From Pseudothauera hydrothermalis (GTDB lineage Bacteria; Pseudomonadota; Gammaproteobacteria; Burkholderiales; Rhodocyclaceae): 64,000 nt of DNA. The translations under genes were made by a program, and so were the position numbers. Positions 1 through 9,606 of the stretch are shown here, in pieces. Each line of letters starts with the position of its first letter. Positions within the stretch are counted from its first letter, which is position 1. The notes beneath the pieces are model-generated. The model saw only the letters and a program-made list of their open reading frames with translations, did not search any database and was not told the origin of the DNA. The DNA is taken from assembly GCF_003345255.1 (NCBI RefSeq), contig NZ_CP029331.1:2480001-2544000 (forward strand), in the 5' to 3' direction.

Positions 1-1792
1 CGCCTACCGACTTGGCAAAAGGTACCAGGGTGATCGCCTTGCCACCGATGTGCGCCACGATGCGCGGCAGAGGCGAACTCAGTACAACGGCGTAGGTGTC
101 GACCCGCTGTTCGCCTTCCAGATCGGTACGAAGACTATTGGTCTTGCCAAAGTGCGCCACCGATGCCGCGTAGTAACTGCCCTGCTTGGTGGGTTCCTCA
201 GGCGCCAAGCCGCGGATATTGCCCAGGGTGGTCACGTTTTTTGCGGTGGGCGCGCCATCGTAGTCGGTGCCCACCTGGCCGATGAAGCGCATCCCGGCCA
301 CATCCGGCTCGCCATTGGTGATCGTTTGGGCAATCGTGGCAACATTCAAGCCGGTAAGATCGCCTGAAAAACTGCCAAAGACGCTTCCCGGCAATTGGTC
401 CGAGTCAAACGAGGGATTGATGCCCGACACCACCAACATATTGGGCTTGGCGCACCAATGGGCACTGGCCGCGCTGCCTTTTTGGTATGGATCATCCCAG
501 GTCGCCACCGGCAGACCGATATCCGCATCATAGCCCCCGGATGTAGCAAATGCCGACGTTGCAGCCTTTTTACCGGCAAAATAGCGCAGCGTCTCATACA
601 TTATTTCGGCGATCGGATTGCCCCAGTCGACAAACTCGCCACTATTCATCGGCCGGGTCGTCACCCAGCCTTTACGATAAGCATCGTCGCTACGTGTGTT
701 ATTGAAATCCCGAATCCGCAGCCCATTCAACGCATTGACGATGGTGGCGTTTGTCTTGAACTGCCCGGTGTTTTGGTCGACTTCGTTCTTGAATGAGGAC
801 ACCACTTTGCGCAGCACGCCACCGGACATGTTCTTGTTGTAACTGCCGGTCAACAAGCCAAAGTACATGGCATCGTTCTCGCCGTATTCGTGCAGCAAGC
901 CAATTGGCTTCAATGCGCCATTTGGATAGCGCTTGCAGCCATTGGCAAAAGAAGCCGTACAGACCTCAACGCGGACGGTGTAATCCTTGCGTGTTCCATT
1001 GTGATTATTGTCATGATGCAGGACTGGGCGTTCGGTCGAGGCCCACTGCCATACCCGCCTGTCTTTACTGTTTTCGATTACCCGCAACAGCGGGGGGCGA
1101 CCGCTGCAATTGCTCAGGGTTGAGCAATCGCGCCCCATCGTATCCGACAAATTTCCGAAAAAATGCCGATGCCCTGATTTTGGCTGAGAAAGGGGGGTGT
1201 AATCGCTGATTTTGTAGCCATCCACCGCTTCACTAGTATATTCCTTGGCCCAAGAGTGCGCGTCTTGGGGAATATAGGCACGGCGTAATATGGTCTGCGA
1301 AGCTGTATCCACTTCGCGATAACCGCCATAAAAAACTTTGCGCAGCGCGTCGATCCGGCTGGTGGTGACGTAGTTCAACCAGTTGCCCGACCACCTGCCG
1401 CCGGTGCACCGCCCTTGCGCGTCGGCAGCGGCCGCAGGAGTAAAAAGGCCGGTATTGTCATCGCGCGCATTGGTGCCCGAATAGGTGTAACAAAGCGTCG
1501 AATCGAACAGGCCGTAGTAGGTGATCGACGGCTTGAAGCGGATATCCAGGGTACCGTCGCCATCGATGTCGCTCGCATCGTTATAAGCCTCGTAAAACAA
1601 GGTATGGTCACGACCCACCGTCAACATGCTCATCGGAATCGCCGCCTGGGTTGCAACCAGCGGCGTCTCCGGGATGGCCGGTGCGGCAATCGCTTGGCCC
1701 TGAAGGGCAAACAACGCCACAAACAGCGAAACCAGCGACATGCCGGCCTGCACACCGGCCCAACGGGAAGCCGGTCTGACCTTAGATTTCAT
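1..1792 (-). CDS. pilY1: PilY1, type IV pilus tip adhesin/biogenesis factor (N-terminal part, runs off the window)
   Basis: Reading the minus strand from the ATG at 1792 gives 597 uninterrupted codons to the window edge. The protein has a signal peptide (about residues 1-36, cut near QAIA/AP). It continues with PilY1-like N-terminal sequence: MLTVGRDHTLFYEAYNDASD, then an Asp-rich DIDGDGTLDIR stretch and WSGNWLNY, typical of the family. The C-terminal beta-propeller that would confirm the full architecture is outside the window. The start is supported by GAGGTGG 4 nt upstream. It lies 10 nt after pilX, in the usual minor-pilin order. PilY1 is known to sit at the pilus tip and promote extension and adhesion; that role is inferred from family and context. 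Confidence 0.93.
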   Translation of the reverse strand, partial: MKSKVRPASRWAGVQAGMSLVSLFVALFALQGQAIAAPAIPETPLVATQAAIPMSMLTVGRDHTLFYEAYNDASDIDGDGTLDIRFKPSITYYGLFDSTLCYTYSGTNARDDNTGLFTPAAAADAQGRCTGGRWSGNWLNYVTTSRIDALRKVFYGGYREVDTASQTILRRAYIPQDAHSWAKEYTSEAVDGYKISDYTPLSQPKSGHRHFFGNLSDTMGRDCSTLSNCSGRPPLLRVIENSKDRRVWQWASTERPVLHHDNNHNGTRKDYTVRVEVCTASFANGCKRYPNGALKPIGLLHEYGENDAMYFGLLTGSYNKNMSGGVLRKVVSSFKNEVDQNTGQFKTNATIVNALNGLRIRDFNNTRSDDAYRKGWVTTRPMNSGEFVDWGNPIAEIMYETLRYFAGKKAATSAFATSGGYDADIGLPVATWDDPYQKGSAASAHWCAKPNMLVVSGINPSFDSDQLPGSVFGSFSGDLTGLNVATIAQTITNGEPDVAGMRFIGQVGTDYDGAPTAKNVTTLGNIRGLAPEEPTKQGSYYAASVAHFGKTNSLRTDLEGEQRVDTYAVVLSSPLPRIVAHIGGKAITLVPFAKSVG

Positions 1793-1802
1793 GATCCACC
1801 TC

Positions 1803-2372
1803 TCACTCTGTGGCATAAATCGACTGCAAAATCACCATGGCGCGGTCTCCGCCCGAGTGGCTGCGCGCAGTAACCCGATAGCGCCGACAATTGGGCGCAC
1901 CGGCCTCAGGATCATCGATATTGCACGGGAACGTGTTACCGAGGTACTCCACGATGTACTGCGGCGTCGTGGCCAGCCCCCCTAAGCCGAGCCCTGCTGC
2001 ATCGACCCAACCGTCAAAGTTCTCATCCACCCAGCGCGCCGGACAGTCTTTGTCCGGTATCGAACACAGTCCGTTTTGACACGGCGAATTTCCGCATTGA
2101 TCGTCGCTATCCGAGTATTCGCCACCGCTATCGAATCCTGCATTGCGGGGGACGCTATCGGCCTGAGCCTGCGCGGCGATCTCGCCCGCACGCAAAGCCG
2201 CCTCAGCCGTCTGAAATGCCAGGCTGCGATCGAATGTGTTGGCGGTGATACGCTCTTCCAGCGCCACGGTACGTACGCTGGAAAGCCCCAGCAGGGTGAG
2301 GACCACCAGTAAGATCAAAGACACCACCAAGGCCACGCCCGCACACCGCCTACGGCTAGATTGCCCGTTCAT
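1803..2372 (-). CDS. pilX: PilX, type IV pilus minor pilin/assembly protein
   Basis: 189 aa. The N-terminus is short and basic (MNGQSSRRRCAG) and is followed by one long hydrophobic helix (VALVVSLILLVVLTLLGLSS, residues about 13-32) and the typical ALEERITANTFDRSLAFQTAEAALRAGE stretch that starts the pilin globular domain. The start codon overlaps the pilW stop (ATGA). The middle of the protein has several cysteines that could form disulphides after export. PilX works with PilV, PilW, FimT and PilY1 in priming pilus assembly in the inner membrane. Confidence 0.93.
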   Translation of the reverse strand: MNGQSSRRRCAGVALVVSLILLVVLTLLGLSSVRTVALEERITANTFDRSLAFQTAEAALRAGEIAAQAQADSVPRNAGFDSGGEYSDSDDQCGNSPCQNGLCSIPDKDCPARWVDENFDGWVDAAGLGLGGLATTPQYIVEYLGNTFPCNIDDPEAGAPNCRRYRVTARSHSGGDRAMVILQSIYATE

Positions 2373-3385
2373 TGCACGTTCTCCCGATGACGCAGGCTGA
2401 CCACATGAATCAATTGACGCTTCAAGGTGGCATTGTCGCTGCCAACCGCGTCAGCGGATTCCAGGTTCAAGACCACACGAACGGCAACCACCCGCTCGGC
2501 CGCATCATTGGCCCAGGACGCGATTTCATCGGCATCCACATAAGCGTCCGCCATGGTGTTACCAGTGCGGGTGAGATATTGGAGCTGCATATCGGTTACG
2601 CCTTCGGCAATTTCTTGCGCAGCACCACCGTTTTCAACCCGATAAAGCGAGCGCCCGCCTCTCCCGTTGCTGCCCACGTACCAGGCAGTGGCTGACAGTC
2701 TGGTCAGAAAACCGTTTTTTTCAAAGCTGTATTCGTTTCCTGTTGCAGATCCGCAATCGGTGGGAAAACCTAAGCCTTTTGAACAATTTCCCGGATTCCC
2801 GGCGCCGCTATTGTGCACAATCGTGTTATTCGTGCCCGGCGATGCATTGGTAACCTGAAAAATCGCCGCCTGACGGTAATCACAAGCCATCAAAATTTCT
2901 TCGTCATTGAAACCATGATTGACGGTATTGACTTTGAACTGTGCCGCGGTGGGCGTGTGCTCGGTAATGACGATCCCTTCATTCACCGAGCCGCTGCGAA
3001 TTTTCAGCGCATCGGTGCCAAGGACACGCGCTGCAGTGCCCGCCCCGAATGCAACCCCCGGCATTGCAACGCCGCCTTCGAACCCCTCCAGCCCGCCATC
3101 GCTCCAATCCAACCAGTCCGATGTATCGGCATCGTTGACCACGTTTGCCACCAACGGGGTGCCGCACGGCGTGCCGCCGGCTTCTCTGATTTCCCGTGCC
3201 ATCAGTTCAAACGCAATCCGCGCGCTGTCTTGCATGCGGGCGAGATTTTCGTTGATGCGGAAAGACTCGCGCTGCGCAATGAACACATTGGTGACCCCAA
3301 GCAGCAATACCGTGCCCAGCACCAGGGCAATCATCAATTCAACCAAGGTCAGGCCGCGTTGGGTATTCATGTCCGGGCTCGTCAT
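2369..3385 (-). CDS. pilW: PilW, type IV pilus minor pilin/assembly protein
   Basis: 338 aa. It has a type III (prepilin) signal: MNTQRGLTLVELMIALVLGT, where cleavage is expected after the Gly and the Glu is at position +5. The hydrophobic helix is followed by the family pattern NVFIAQRESFRINENLARMQ. A second in-frame ATG 15 nt downstream (MNTQ) is an equally possible start and gives a more normal leader length. The gene lies 5 nt after pilV and overlaps pilX by 4 nt, so the pilin genes are almost certainly one operon. Confidence 0.93.
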   Translation of the reverse strand: MTSPDMNTQRGLTLVELMIALVLGTVLLLGVTNVFIAQRESFRINENLARMQDSARIAFELMAREIREAGGTPCGTPLVANVVNDADTSDWLDWSDGGLEGFEGGVAMPGVAFGAGTAARVLGTDALKIRSGSVNEGIVITEHTPTAAQFKVNTVNHGFNDEEILMACDYRQAAIFQVTNASPGTNNTIVHNSGAGNPGNCSKGLGFPTDCGSATGNEYSFEKNGFLTRLSATAWYVGSNGRGGRSLYRVENGGAAQEIAEGVTDMQLQYLTRTGNTMADAYVDADEIASWANDAAERVVAVRVVLNLESADAVGSDNATLKRQLIHVVSLRHRENVQ

Positions 3386-3390
3386 GGCGC

Positions 3391-3861
3391 TCAGAGTTGC
3401 GTAGAGGTGGAGAAGGATTGCTCGGCCGCACCTCCGGTGCCGCGGTCGTCGCTCCAGAAGATGGTCACCGTGCAGGTCATGCCCTGGCAGGCGATCTCGC
3501 CGCAGGAGGTCTGCGCATCGCCGAGGTTGTCTTTGATGGCCTGTAACCAGAAGTGGTGATCGTTGGAGACCAGCGTGCCGGCGCTCGCTGGCACCTCACA
3601 GGTTTTATCCAGGTCATAATTGCCGGACGCCACATCATCGCGGTTCGCCCGCATTGCATCCAGCATGTAGTAGCTCAGCATGACTGCCTGGGTGCGCTGA
3701 AAGCTGCTTTGGTTGTTCTTGAGTGCATTGATCTGCAACGCAGCCATGCCCAGCAGACCAACGGCCAGCACCAGGACGGCGATCAGCACCTCCAGCAAAC
3801 TAAATCCAGTCTCAACGCGCCGCAGTCTCGATGGCGCGGGGCGGGCGAAATCAGTCTGCAT
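3391..3861 (-). CDS. pilV: PilV, type IV pilus minor pilin
   Basis: 156 aa from the ATG at 3861, chosen because GGAG lies 7 nt in front of it; an upstream ATG at 3888 has no such site. The prepilin motif TGFSLLEVLIAVLVLAVGLL and the following GMAALQINALKNNQSSFQRTQA are typical of PilV. The start overlaps the end of fimT by 11 nt. Four cysteines in the second half suggest disulphides in the pilin head. Confidence 0.92.
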   Translation of the reverse strand: MQTDFARPAPSRLRRVETGFSLLEVLIAVLVLAVGLLGMAALQINALKNNQSSFQRTQAVMLSYYMLDAMRANRDDVASGNYDLDKTCEVPASAGTLVSNDHHFWLQAIKDNLGDAQTSCGEIACQGMTCTVTIFWSDDRGTGGAAEQSFSTSTQL

Positions 3862-4363
3862 GCAAGACTCCAACCTCGACGGTGACAATGCGTGTTTCCT
3901 GCCCCAAGCTCAAAGCCAGCGTTCCGGTGGGCGAGGCGGTGCCATTGGGGCGAAAGCGCACGCAGGCATGACCGGCAACAGTCGCGGTATCGAGCCCTTC
4001 AGAGACCGCGACCCCGACACTTGAATGGACCGCACCGACGCGAATGCCCGCGCCCACCTCATCGTCGGTGCTGTTTTCCACAACCCATGCCCCCGACCCG
4101 AGGTTGATGCAAAACCGCACGGTGGTGTTGCGCCGGATTGCTTCGACTTTGGCGAAGTTCATCGCGCCCAGTACGTCATTGCTTGCGGTATTGAGGCGAT
4201 TGTTTTGAATCACGCTCTGAAACGACGGCACCGCAATGCCCAGCAGAATCGCCAGCACCGCCAGGGTGACCATCAGCTCGACCAGGGTGAAACCCGCGCC
4301 CTGTGACCGCAGGTTTGTAAGCGGCCGCTGCCCGGCATAGGGTTTTTCGGGTTTTTCTGACAT
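3851..4363 (-). CDS. fimT: FimT/GspH-family pseudopilin, first gene of the minor pilin operon
   Basis: 170 aa from the ATG at 4363. Residues about 22-45 carry the prepilin motif GFTLVELMVTLAVLAILLGI followed by AVPSFQSVIQNNRLNTASND, the FimT/GspH signature. The longer reading to 4960 runs back through algZ in antisense and is not supported. It is divergent from the kinase gene next to it; a possible promoter for it (TTGCCT, 18 nt, TAAGGT on the minus strand) lies in the short gap. FimT/FimU proteins are core minor pilins and, in some species, bind DNA during uptake. Confidence 0.88.
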   Translation of the reverse strand: MSEKPEKPYAGQRPLTNLRSQGAGFTLVELMVTLAVLAILLGIAVPSFQSVIQNNRLNTASNDVLGAMNFAKVEAIRRNTTVRFCINLGSGAWVVENSTDDEVGAGIRVGAVHSSVGVAVSEGLDTATVAGHACVRFRPNGTASPTGTLALSLGQETRIVTVEVGVLHAD

Positions 4364-4430
4364 TGGCTCAGGGATTACCATGTTGTTTGAATGCACCTTA
4401 GCGCGGCGCGCGTCGATGAGGCAAGTACGG

Positions 4431-5489
4431 ATGGATGAGCGGTCGATTTTGACGGATGAACGGCGGTCGGTTTTGTGGCAGACCGGGTGCCGTGTAGAGG
4501 GGCTGCTGGTGTGCATCGCGCTCGGCGTTGGGGCTGCGGCATTGCTGGCGGTGTCTCCGGGGGCGGAAGGCAGCCGTTGGCAACGGTTGGGGCTGTTTGG
4601 CTTTTTTGCGCTGTGGGTGATCCTGCCATGGTTTCTGGCGGTCTGTGCGCTCATCCGACCGTTGCGCGCGCACGCGTGGGCGAAAACTCTGACCGCGCTG
4701 GTCTTGCTGTTTGCCTGGTCGTTGGCGGTTGGCAGCGTGGTGTTCGAGCTCGTGCAGCCGCTGGGTTTGATCCACGCCTCGCGGCGCGACTTTCTTGCCG
4801 ATGTGTTCATCATCGGCGTCATTCTGACCGGCTCGCTGGCGCTTGCCGGCTGGCAGGCTTCACGCCTATGGCATTGGCGGATGCGCTCCTCGACCGCGGA
4901 GGCGGCGGCGTGGATGGCCCGTCTGCAACCCCATTTTTTGTTCAACAGCCTCAATGGCATCAGCGAACTGGTTGCGGTGGATGCCGCCCGCGCGGAACAG
5001 ATGATCGGCGCGCTGTCGCGTCTTTTGCGCGGCTATCTGCAAGCCGGCGCCACCGTGCCATTAGAACAGGAACTGGCGCTTGTCCGCGACTATCTGGCGC
5101 TGGAGGAAATCCGTCTTGGCCCCCGTCTGCAAGTCGATTGGGCGCTGGAAGCGCCGCTGCCGAATGTGCCGGTGCCTGCGCTTTGCCTGCAGACGCTGGC
5201 GGAAAACGCGGTGCGGCACGGCATCGCACAACGGCCCGAGGGTGGGCGTTTGCAGATCGCCATCGAGATACACAATGGGCAACTGATTGCTACGCTGAGT
5301 AACGACTTGCCGCCAACGGCCCCGACACCGCAGACCGTGCGGCATGGCCTTGGTTTGGCCGGCGCACGCGCCTTGCTTTACGACTGCCACGGCAAGGCGG
5401 CTGGGCTGGAGACCCGGATCGAGGCAGGCCGCTTCATTGCCCGGCTGAACTTGCCGTTGAATGGACCCAAAGGGAAGCCGCTAAGATGA
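4431..5489 (+). CDS. algZ: AlgZ/FimS-like sensor histidine kinase (LytS family)
   Basis: 352 aa from ATG 4431 (GAGG 9 nt upstream). In-frame ATGs at 4380 and 4416 would add an unconvincing Arg-rich tail. Four or so hydrophobic segments fill the first half. The His_kinase motif LQPHFLFNSLNGISELV holds the phosphoacceptor His, and QTLAENAVRHGI is the N-box of the GHKL ATPase domain; GLGLAGARALL is the G-box. The response-regulator start overlaps its stop. In Pseudomonas the AlgZR pair controls the fimU-pilVWXY1 operon, and here the pair is divergent from just that operon, which supports the same job. Confidence 0.88.
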   Translation: MDERSILTDERRSVLWQTGCRVEGLLVCIALGVGAAALLAVSPGAEGSRWQRLGLFGFFALWVILPWFLAVCALIRPLRAHAWAKTLTALVLLFAWSLAVGSVVFELVQPLGLIHASRRDFLADVFIIGVILTGSLALAGWQASRLWHWRMRSSTAEAAAWMARLQPHFLFNSLNGISELVAVDAARAEQMIGALSRLLRGYLQAGATVPLEQELALVRDYLALEEIRLGPRLQVDWALEAPLPNVPVPALCLQTLAENAVRHGIAQRPEGGRLQIAIEIHNGQLIATLSNDLPPTAPTPQTVRHGLGLAGARALLYDCHGKAAGLETRIEAGRFIARLNLPLNGPKGKPLR

Positions 5490-6217
5490 CGACGCTGGAC
5501 ATTGTGATCGCCGATGACGAGCCCCTGGCGCGATCCCGCCTGCGCCGGCTGCTGTCCGGACACGCCGACCTTCGGCTCACCGGCGAGGCGGCCTGCGCGG
5601 CCGAGCTGCGGGCCATGGTCATACAAAGGGCACCACACCTGGTGATTCTGGACATCGACATGCCCGGCGAGGACGGCCTGTCGGCCGCGCATTGGCTTGC
5701 CGAAATGCCCGCGCCGCCGGCGGTGATCTTTGTTACCGCACATCCGCAATTTGCGCTGGATGCTTTTTCCGCGCAGGCCGCCGGCTATCTGCTCAAGCCG
5801 GTCGAGCGCGATCGGTTGCTGGCCGCCATCGAAGCCGCGCGCAAGCCGACCCGGGCGAGTGCGAGCGCGTTGCAATCCGCTATCGAGCCGCCCAGGGTTT
5901 CGGTGTCGGCAGGCCGGCGCGCGCGCCTGCTCCCAGCCGAGGACATCGTTGCTTTTCGTGCGGAAGACAAAGGTGTCACCGTCTTTGCCCGCGATGGTCA
6001 GTATTTTGTTGACGAAAGCCTTAAAAATCTGGCGCAGCGCTTCGAGCCGGCGGGCTTCTTACGAGTGCACCGCGCCTGGCTGGTGGCGCTTGGCCGCATT
6101 CGCGCGCTGGAGCGCGATGCCGTGGGGCGTCATTGGATCGAGATCGCCGGGCTGCCGGAAACGGTCCCGGTCAGCCGCCGCCAATTGGCCGAACTGCACG
6201 CGCGCCTGCGGCGCTAG
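5486..6217 (+). CDS. algR: AlgR-like LytTR response regulator
   Basis: 243 aa. The receiver domain (residues 1-120) shows the acidic pair D10-D11, the phosphorylation site in LVILDIDMPG (D56), the Thr of FVTAHP and the Lys of YLLKPVE. Residues about 140-240 are a LytTR DNA-binding domain (DIVAFRAEDKGVTVF, GFLRVHRAWLVAL, VPVSRRQLAELHARLRR). The start overlaps the algZ stop (ATGA). The likely targets are the divergent pilin genes, by analogy with Pseudomonas. Confidence 0.92.
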   Translation: MTTLDIVIADDEPLARSRLRRLLSGHADLRLTGEAACAAELRAMVIQRAPHLVILDIDMPGEDGLSAAHWLAEMPAPPAVIFVTAHPQFALDAFSAQAAGYLLKPVERDRLLAAIEAARKPTRASASALQSAIEPPRVSVSAGRRARLLPAEDIVAFRAEDKGVTVFARDGQYFVDESLKNLAQRFEPAGFLRVHRAWLVALGRIRALERDAVGRHWIEIAGLPETVPVSRRQLAELHARLRR

Positions 6218-6340
6218 GTAAACCCGCCAAAGAGGTGCGTCCGCGGCAGGCTCCTTTATACTGCGCGCTCGCCAAGCGCCCATCGTTGCGCTGGATACCA
6301 CGGATCGCCAAAACTTTTTACCAGACCCGCCACAAGCATC

Positions 6341-7759
6341 ATGACAGACGCCACTGCCCAGTCAGCCGCCAAAACCTGGTCCGGCCGCTTTTCCGAACCC
6401 GTCTCCGATCTGGTCAAGCGTTATACCGCGTCGGTATTTTTCGACCGGCGCATGGCCGCGCAGGATATCCGCGGCTCGCTTGCCCACGCCAGAATGCTCG
6501 CCCGGCAGGGCATCATCGGCGCGCAAGACTTGGCCGACATCGAGCGCGGCATGGCGCAGATCGCCGCTGAGATCGAACGCGGCGAGTTTGCCTGGAACCT
6601 GGATGACGAGGATGTGCACCTCAACATCGAAAAACGCCTGACTGCGCTGGTGGGCGATGCCGGCAAGCGCTTACACACCGGACGCAGCCGTAACGACCAG
6701 GTGGCCACCGACATCCGCCTGTGGCTGCGCGAGGCAATCGACCAGATCCTGGCGCTGATCGCCGACTTTCAGAAAAACCTGCTGGATGTGGCCGAAGCCC
6801 ACGCCGACACGCCAATGCCGGGTTTTACCCACCTGCAGGTTGCGCAACCGGTGACCTTCGGCCACCACCTGATGGCCTATTACGAAATGACCCGGCGCGA
6901 CGCCGAGCGTTTTGCCGACTGCCGCCGCCGGGTCAACCGCTTGCCGCTGGGCGCGGCCGCGCTGGCAGGCACCAGTTACCCGATCGACCGCGAATTCGTC
7001 GCCGCCGAGCTGGGTTTCGAGGAGGTCTGCGAAAACTCGCTGGATGCGGTCAGCGACCGCGACTTTGCCATCGAATTCTGCGCGGCTGCCGCGCTGCTGA
7101 TGACCCATCTGTCGCGGCTGTCCGAAGAGCTCATCCTGTGGATGAACCCGCGCGTGGGCTTTATCGATCTCGCCGACCGCTTCTGCACCGGTTCGTCGAT
7201 CATGCCGCAGAAGAAGAACCCGGACGTGCCGGAACTGGTGCGCGGCAAGACCGGCCGGGTAAACGGCAGCCTGATCGCCCTGCTCACCCTGATGAAAGCC
7301 CAGCCGCTGGCCTACAACAAGGACAACCAGGAAGACAAGGAACCGCTGTTCGACACCGCCGACACGGTGATCGACACCTTACGCATTTACGCCGACATGA
7401 TCGGCGGCATCCGGGTCAAGGCCGAGTCCATGCGCGAGGCGCTGAGCCAAGGCTTTGCCACGGCCACCGATCTGGCCGATTATCTGGTCAAAAAGGGCCT
7501 GCCGTTTCGCGACGCCCATGAGGCGGTGGCGCTTGCGGTGCGTGCGGCCGAAGCGCATGGTTGCGATCTGCCCCATTTGACCCTGGAAGCGCTGCGCGCA
7601 GCCATGGCTGCTGTGCCTGGCGCCGCGCAACGCCTGGGAGATGACGTGTTCGAGGTGCTCACCGTGGACGGCTCGCTGGCCGCGCGCAAGCATGTCGGCG
7701 GCACCGCCACGGCGCAAGTGCGTGCGGCCATCGCCCGCGCCCGCGCGCGCCTGGGGTGA
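6341..7759 (+). CDS. argH: Argininosuccinate lyase
   Basis: 472 aa, normal family length. It splits argininosuccinate to arginine and fumarate, the last step of arginine synthesis. The fumarase/aspartase signature [12 protein letters not shown] is intact, as are the N-terminal [19 protein letters not shown] and [19 protein letters not shown] sequence at 6257-6262 may be the -10 element, but no good -35 is seen. The next gene overlaps its stop by 4 nt (GTGA). Confidence 0.97.
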   Translation: MTDATAQSAAKTWSGRFSEPVSDLVKRYTASVFFDRRMAAQDIRGSLAHARMLARQGIIGAQDLADIERGMAQIAAEIERGEFAWNLDDEDVHLNIEKRLTALVGDAGKRLHTGRSRNDQVATDIRLWLREAIDQILALIADFQKNLLDVAEAHADTPMPGFTHLQVAQPVTFGHHLMAYYEMTRRDAERFADCRRRVNRLPLGAAALAGTSYPIDREFVAAELGFEEVCENSLDAVSDRDFAIEFCAAAALLMTHLSRLSEELILWMNPRVGFIDLADRFCTGSSIMPQKKNPDVPELVRGKTGRVNGSLIALLTLMKAQPLAYNKDNQEDKEPLFDTADTVIDTLRIYADMIGGIRVKAESMREALSQGFATATDLADYLVKKGLPFRDAHEAVALAVRAAEAHGCDLPHLTLEALRAAMAAVPGAAQRLGDDVFEVLTVDGSLAARKHVGGTATAQVRAAIARARARLG

Positions 7760-8688
7760 CCCTTCCGGCGATCATCGCCATGCCAGCCGACAGCGCCCGC
7801 GCCGCAATCGAGACTGCCATCCGTGAAGCGGTTGGCAGCGGTTTCCGCCTGAGTCAGTGCGAGGCGGCGCGCGGCGGTTGTACGCATGAAACCTTCATCG
7901 TCGGCGACGGCCGCCAGCGTTACTTCGTCAAGCTGGATGCCGCCGCCAAGCTGCCGGTATTTGCCGCCGAGGCCGAAGGTCTGACCGCCATTGCCGCTAC
8001 CGGCACTTTTCGCACCCCGGCGGTGCTGGGCTGCGCAGCCGATGAACACTATGCCGTGCTGATCCTGGAACACCTGGCGCTGCGCCCGGTACTCAGCGCC
8101 GAAGACGGCGCCCGTTTCGGTCAGGCGCTGGCCGCGCTGCATGCCCACTGCAGCGAGCGGTTTGGCTGGCATGCGGACAACTTCATCGGCGCCAGTGTGC
8201 AGCGCAATACGCTGGCCGACAACTGGTCGCAATTTTTCGTCGAATACCGGCTGCGCCCGCAGTTGGCCATGGCCCGTGCCCATGGGTTTAGCGGCACGTT
8301 GCAAAAGCAGGGCGAACGCTTGTGCGAACGCGTGCCTGCGCTTTTTCTCGACTACCGCCCCCGCCCCAGCCTGCTGCACGGCGATCTGTGGCATGGCAAC
8401 GCCGGCGTGCTGGCCGACGGCACCCCGGTGCTGTTCGACCCTGCGGTGCATTACGGCGACCGCGAAGCCGATATCGCCATGAGTGAACTCTTTGGCGGCT
8501 TCCCTTCCGCTTTCCATGCCGCTTACCGCCGCTGCGCGCCGCTCAATGAAGGCTTTGAACAGCGCAAACGGCTCTACAGCCTCTACCACATCCTGAACCA
8601 TCTCAACCTGTTCGGCCGCGGCTATCTGGGCGAAGCCACCCGCTTGGCCACACGTCTGAACGAAGCCTTGGGGTTACGGCATCTGTGA
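7756..8688 (+). CDS. Fructosamine kinase family protein
   Basis: 310 aa with a GTG start that overlaps the argH stop; ATG 7780 is an alternative eight codons in. The protein has a kinase fold of the aminoglycoside phosphotransferase type. [10 protein letters not shown] and YFVKLDA are the N-lobe, and [13 protein letters not shown] is the catalytic loop with its Asp. [24 protein letters not shown] carries the metal-binding Asp. The family phosphorylates ketosamine adducts (deglycation) or protein-bound ribulosamines. The substrate cannot be told from the sequence. Overlap with argH suggests co-expression rather than a shared pathway. Confidence 0.88.
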   Translation: MTLPAIIAMPADSARAAIETAIREAVGSGFRLSQCEAARGGCTHETFIVGDGRQRYFVKLDAAAKLPVFAAEAEGLTAIAATGTFRTPAVLGCAADEHYAVLILEHLALRPVLSAEDGARFGQALAALHAHCSERFGWHADNFIGASVQRNTLADNWSQFFVEYRLRPQLAMARAHGFSGTLQKQGERLCERVPALFLDYRPRPSLLHGDLWHGNAGVLADGTPVLFDPAVHYGDREADIAMSELFGGFPSAFHAAYRRCAPLNEGFEQRKRLYSLYHILNHLNLFGRGYLGEATRLATRLNEALGLRHL

Positions 8689-8785
8689 AGGAGGCCGAAG
8701 ACCATACAACCGGTGTCGACATTTTTGACGCACGGCTCGGCGCACGCCCTCGGCGCGACCAAATTATTATCACAAGCCATTGAAA

Positions 8786-8818
8786 AAAAAAGGAACGCAA
8801 AGTCTTGGCGCCTTTTTT
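8786..8818 (+). terminator. Possible terminator hairpin after the fructosamine kinase gene
   Basis: AAAAAAGG at 8786-8793 pairs with CCTTTTTT at 8811-8818; inside, GC at 8797-8798 can pair with GC at 8807-8808. The run of T gives it a Rho-independent look, and the A run on the other side would let it work in both directions. The stem is mostly A-T, so strength is doubtful. The rest of the 222-nt gap (8689-8910) shows nothing else clear. Confidence 0.4.
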
Positions 8819-8910
8819 GCTTGCTGTGAACGGCGCAGTGTCCGTGCATTGAGTCACGGCACCCACGGCGGCAGGCTCCTAGAATCATCCTCAGGCATCA
8901 GGCAGGACAC

Positions 8911-9606
8911 ATGACCATGACTCCCGATCTGCACCCCCGCGTCGAACAAGCGCCCCCGGCTGCCGAGGTATCGGGCGTGCGCCGGCGCCTGGTGCGCGGT
9001 GGGCTGTCGGCGGCGCCCTTGCTGGTGACACTGACCAGCCGGCCGGTCCTGGCGCAAACCTGTTTCAGCCCTTCCGAGACCCTGTCGGGCACCTTGAGTC
9101 ATAAGGCCGACCAGTTGCCGATTTGCCAAGGCCGCTCCCCAGGGGTGTGGAAGAACATGGCGGAAGAAGGGGCGCGGGCCAAAAAGGCTCAAGCCAAGCA
9201 CGAAACCGACGGCAATCTGGATTGGGCCTACGATCAAGATGCCGCCGCCCAAGCGGGCCAGCTCATCAGTTGGCCGATTCCCCCTTCGGATCCGTTTCAC
9301 GCTTACTTTATCGCCGGCAGCCATGCCCGCTATTACCGCTCCGACGGGCAGCCGCTTTCACTGCTCGAAGTGATGCAACTGACCGGGGGCCGTGACCCCG
9401 CCAAGATCGGCTTTCACTTCGTCGGCGCGCTGCTCAACATCCGTGTCGGCCTCATCGATCCTCGTGCGATGACCGAGCAAGGCTTGCTTGATTTGTGGGC
9501 CGAATACGCCACACAGGGCTACTACGTCCCCTATGCCGGCGCAACTCCTTGGTACGCCAGTGACATCGTCGCCTACATCAAGGATACCGGGCTCGCCACC
9601 TACTGA
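8911..9606 (+). CDS. Exported protein of unknown function, first gene of the HPr-rel-A cassette
   Basis: 231 aa, not recognised. Residues about 25-50 (RRRLVRGGLSAAPLLVTLTS, then RPVLAQ) look like a signal peptide with a twin-arginine-like start and an Ala-x-Ala-type cut at VLAQ/T. The mature part begins with TCFSPSETLSGTLSHK and has only two cysteines, both near this new N-terminus (TCFS and ICQGRSPGVWKN). The rest is rich in aromatic residues and has no catalytic motif that can be named. It overlaps the PqqD-like gene, so it is probably translated with it. It may be the substrate or the product-bearing protein of the cassette; that is inference only. Confidence 0.75.
   Translation: MTMTPDLHPRVEQAPPAAEVSGVRRRLVRGGLSAAPLLVTLTSRPVLAQTCFSPSETLSGTLSHKADQLPICQGRSPGVWKNMAEEGARAKKAQAKHETDGNLDWAYDQDAAAQAGQLISWPIPPSDPFHAYFIAGSHARYYRSDGQPLSLLEVMQLTGGRDPAKIGFHFVGALLNIRVGLIDPRAMTEQGLLDLWAEYATQGYYVPYAGATPWYASDIVAYIKDTGLATY

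Noticed and set aside
1-1792. Frameshifts in pilY1, because only short frames seem to be closed here
   Set aside because: The reading frame from 1792 is open without a break to the window edge; it simply has no stop inside the window.
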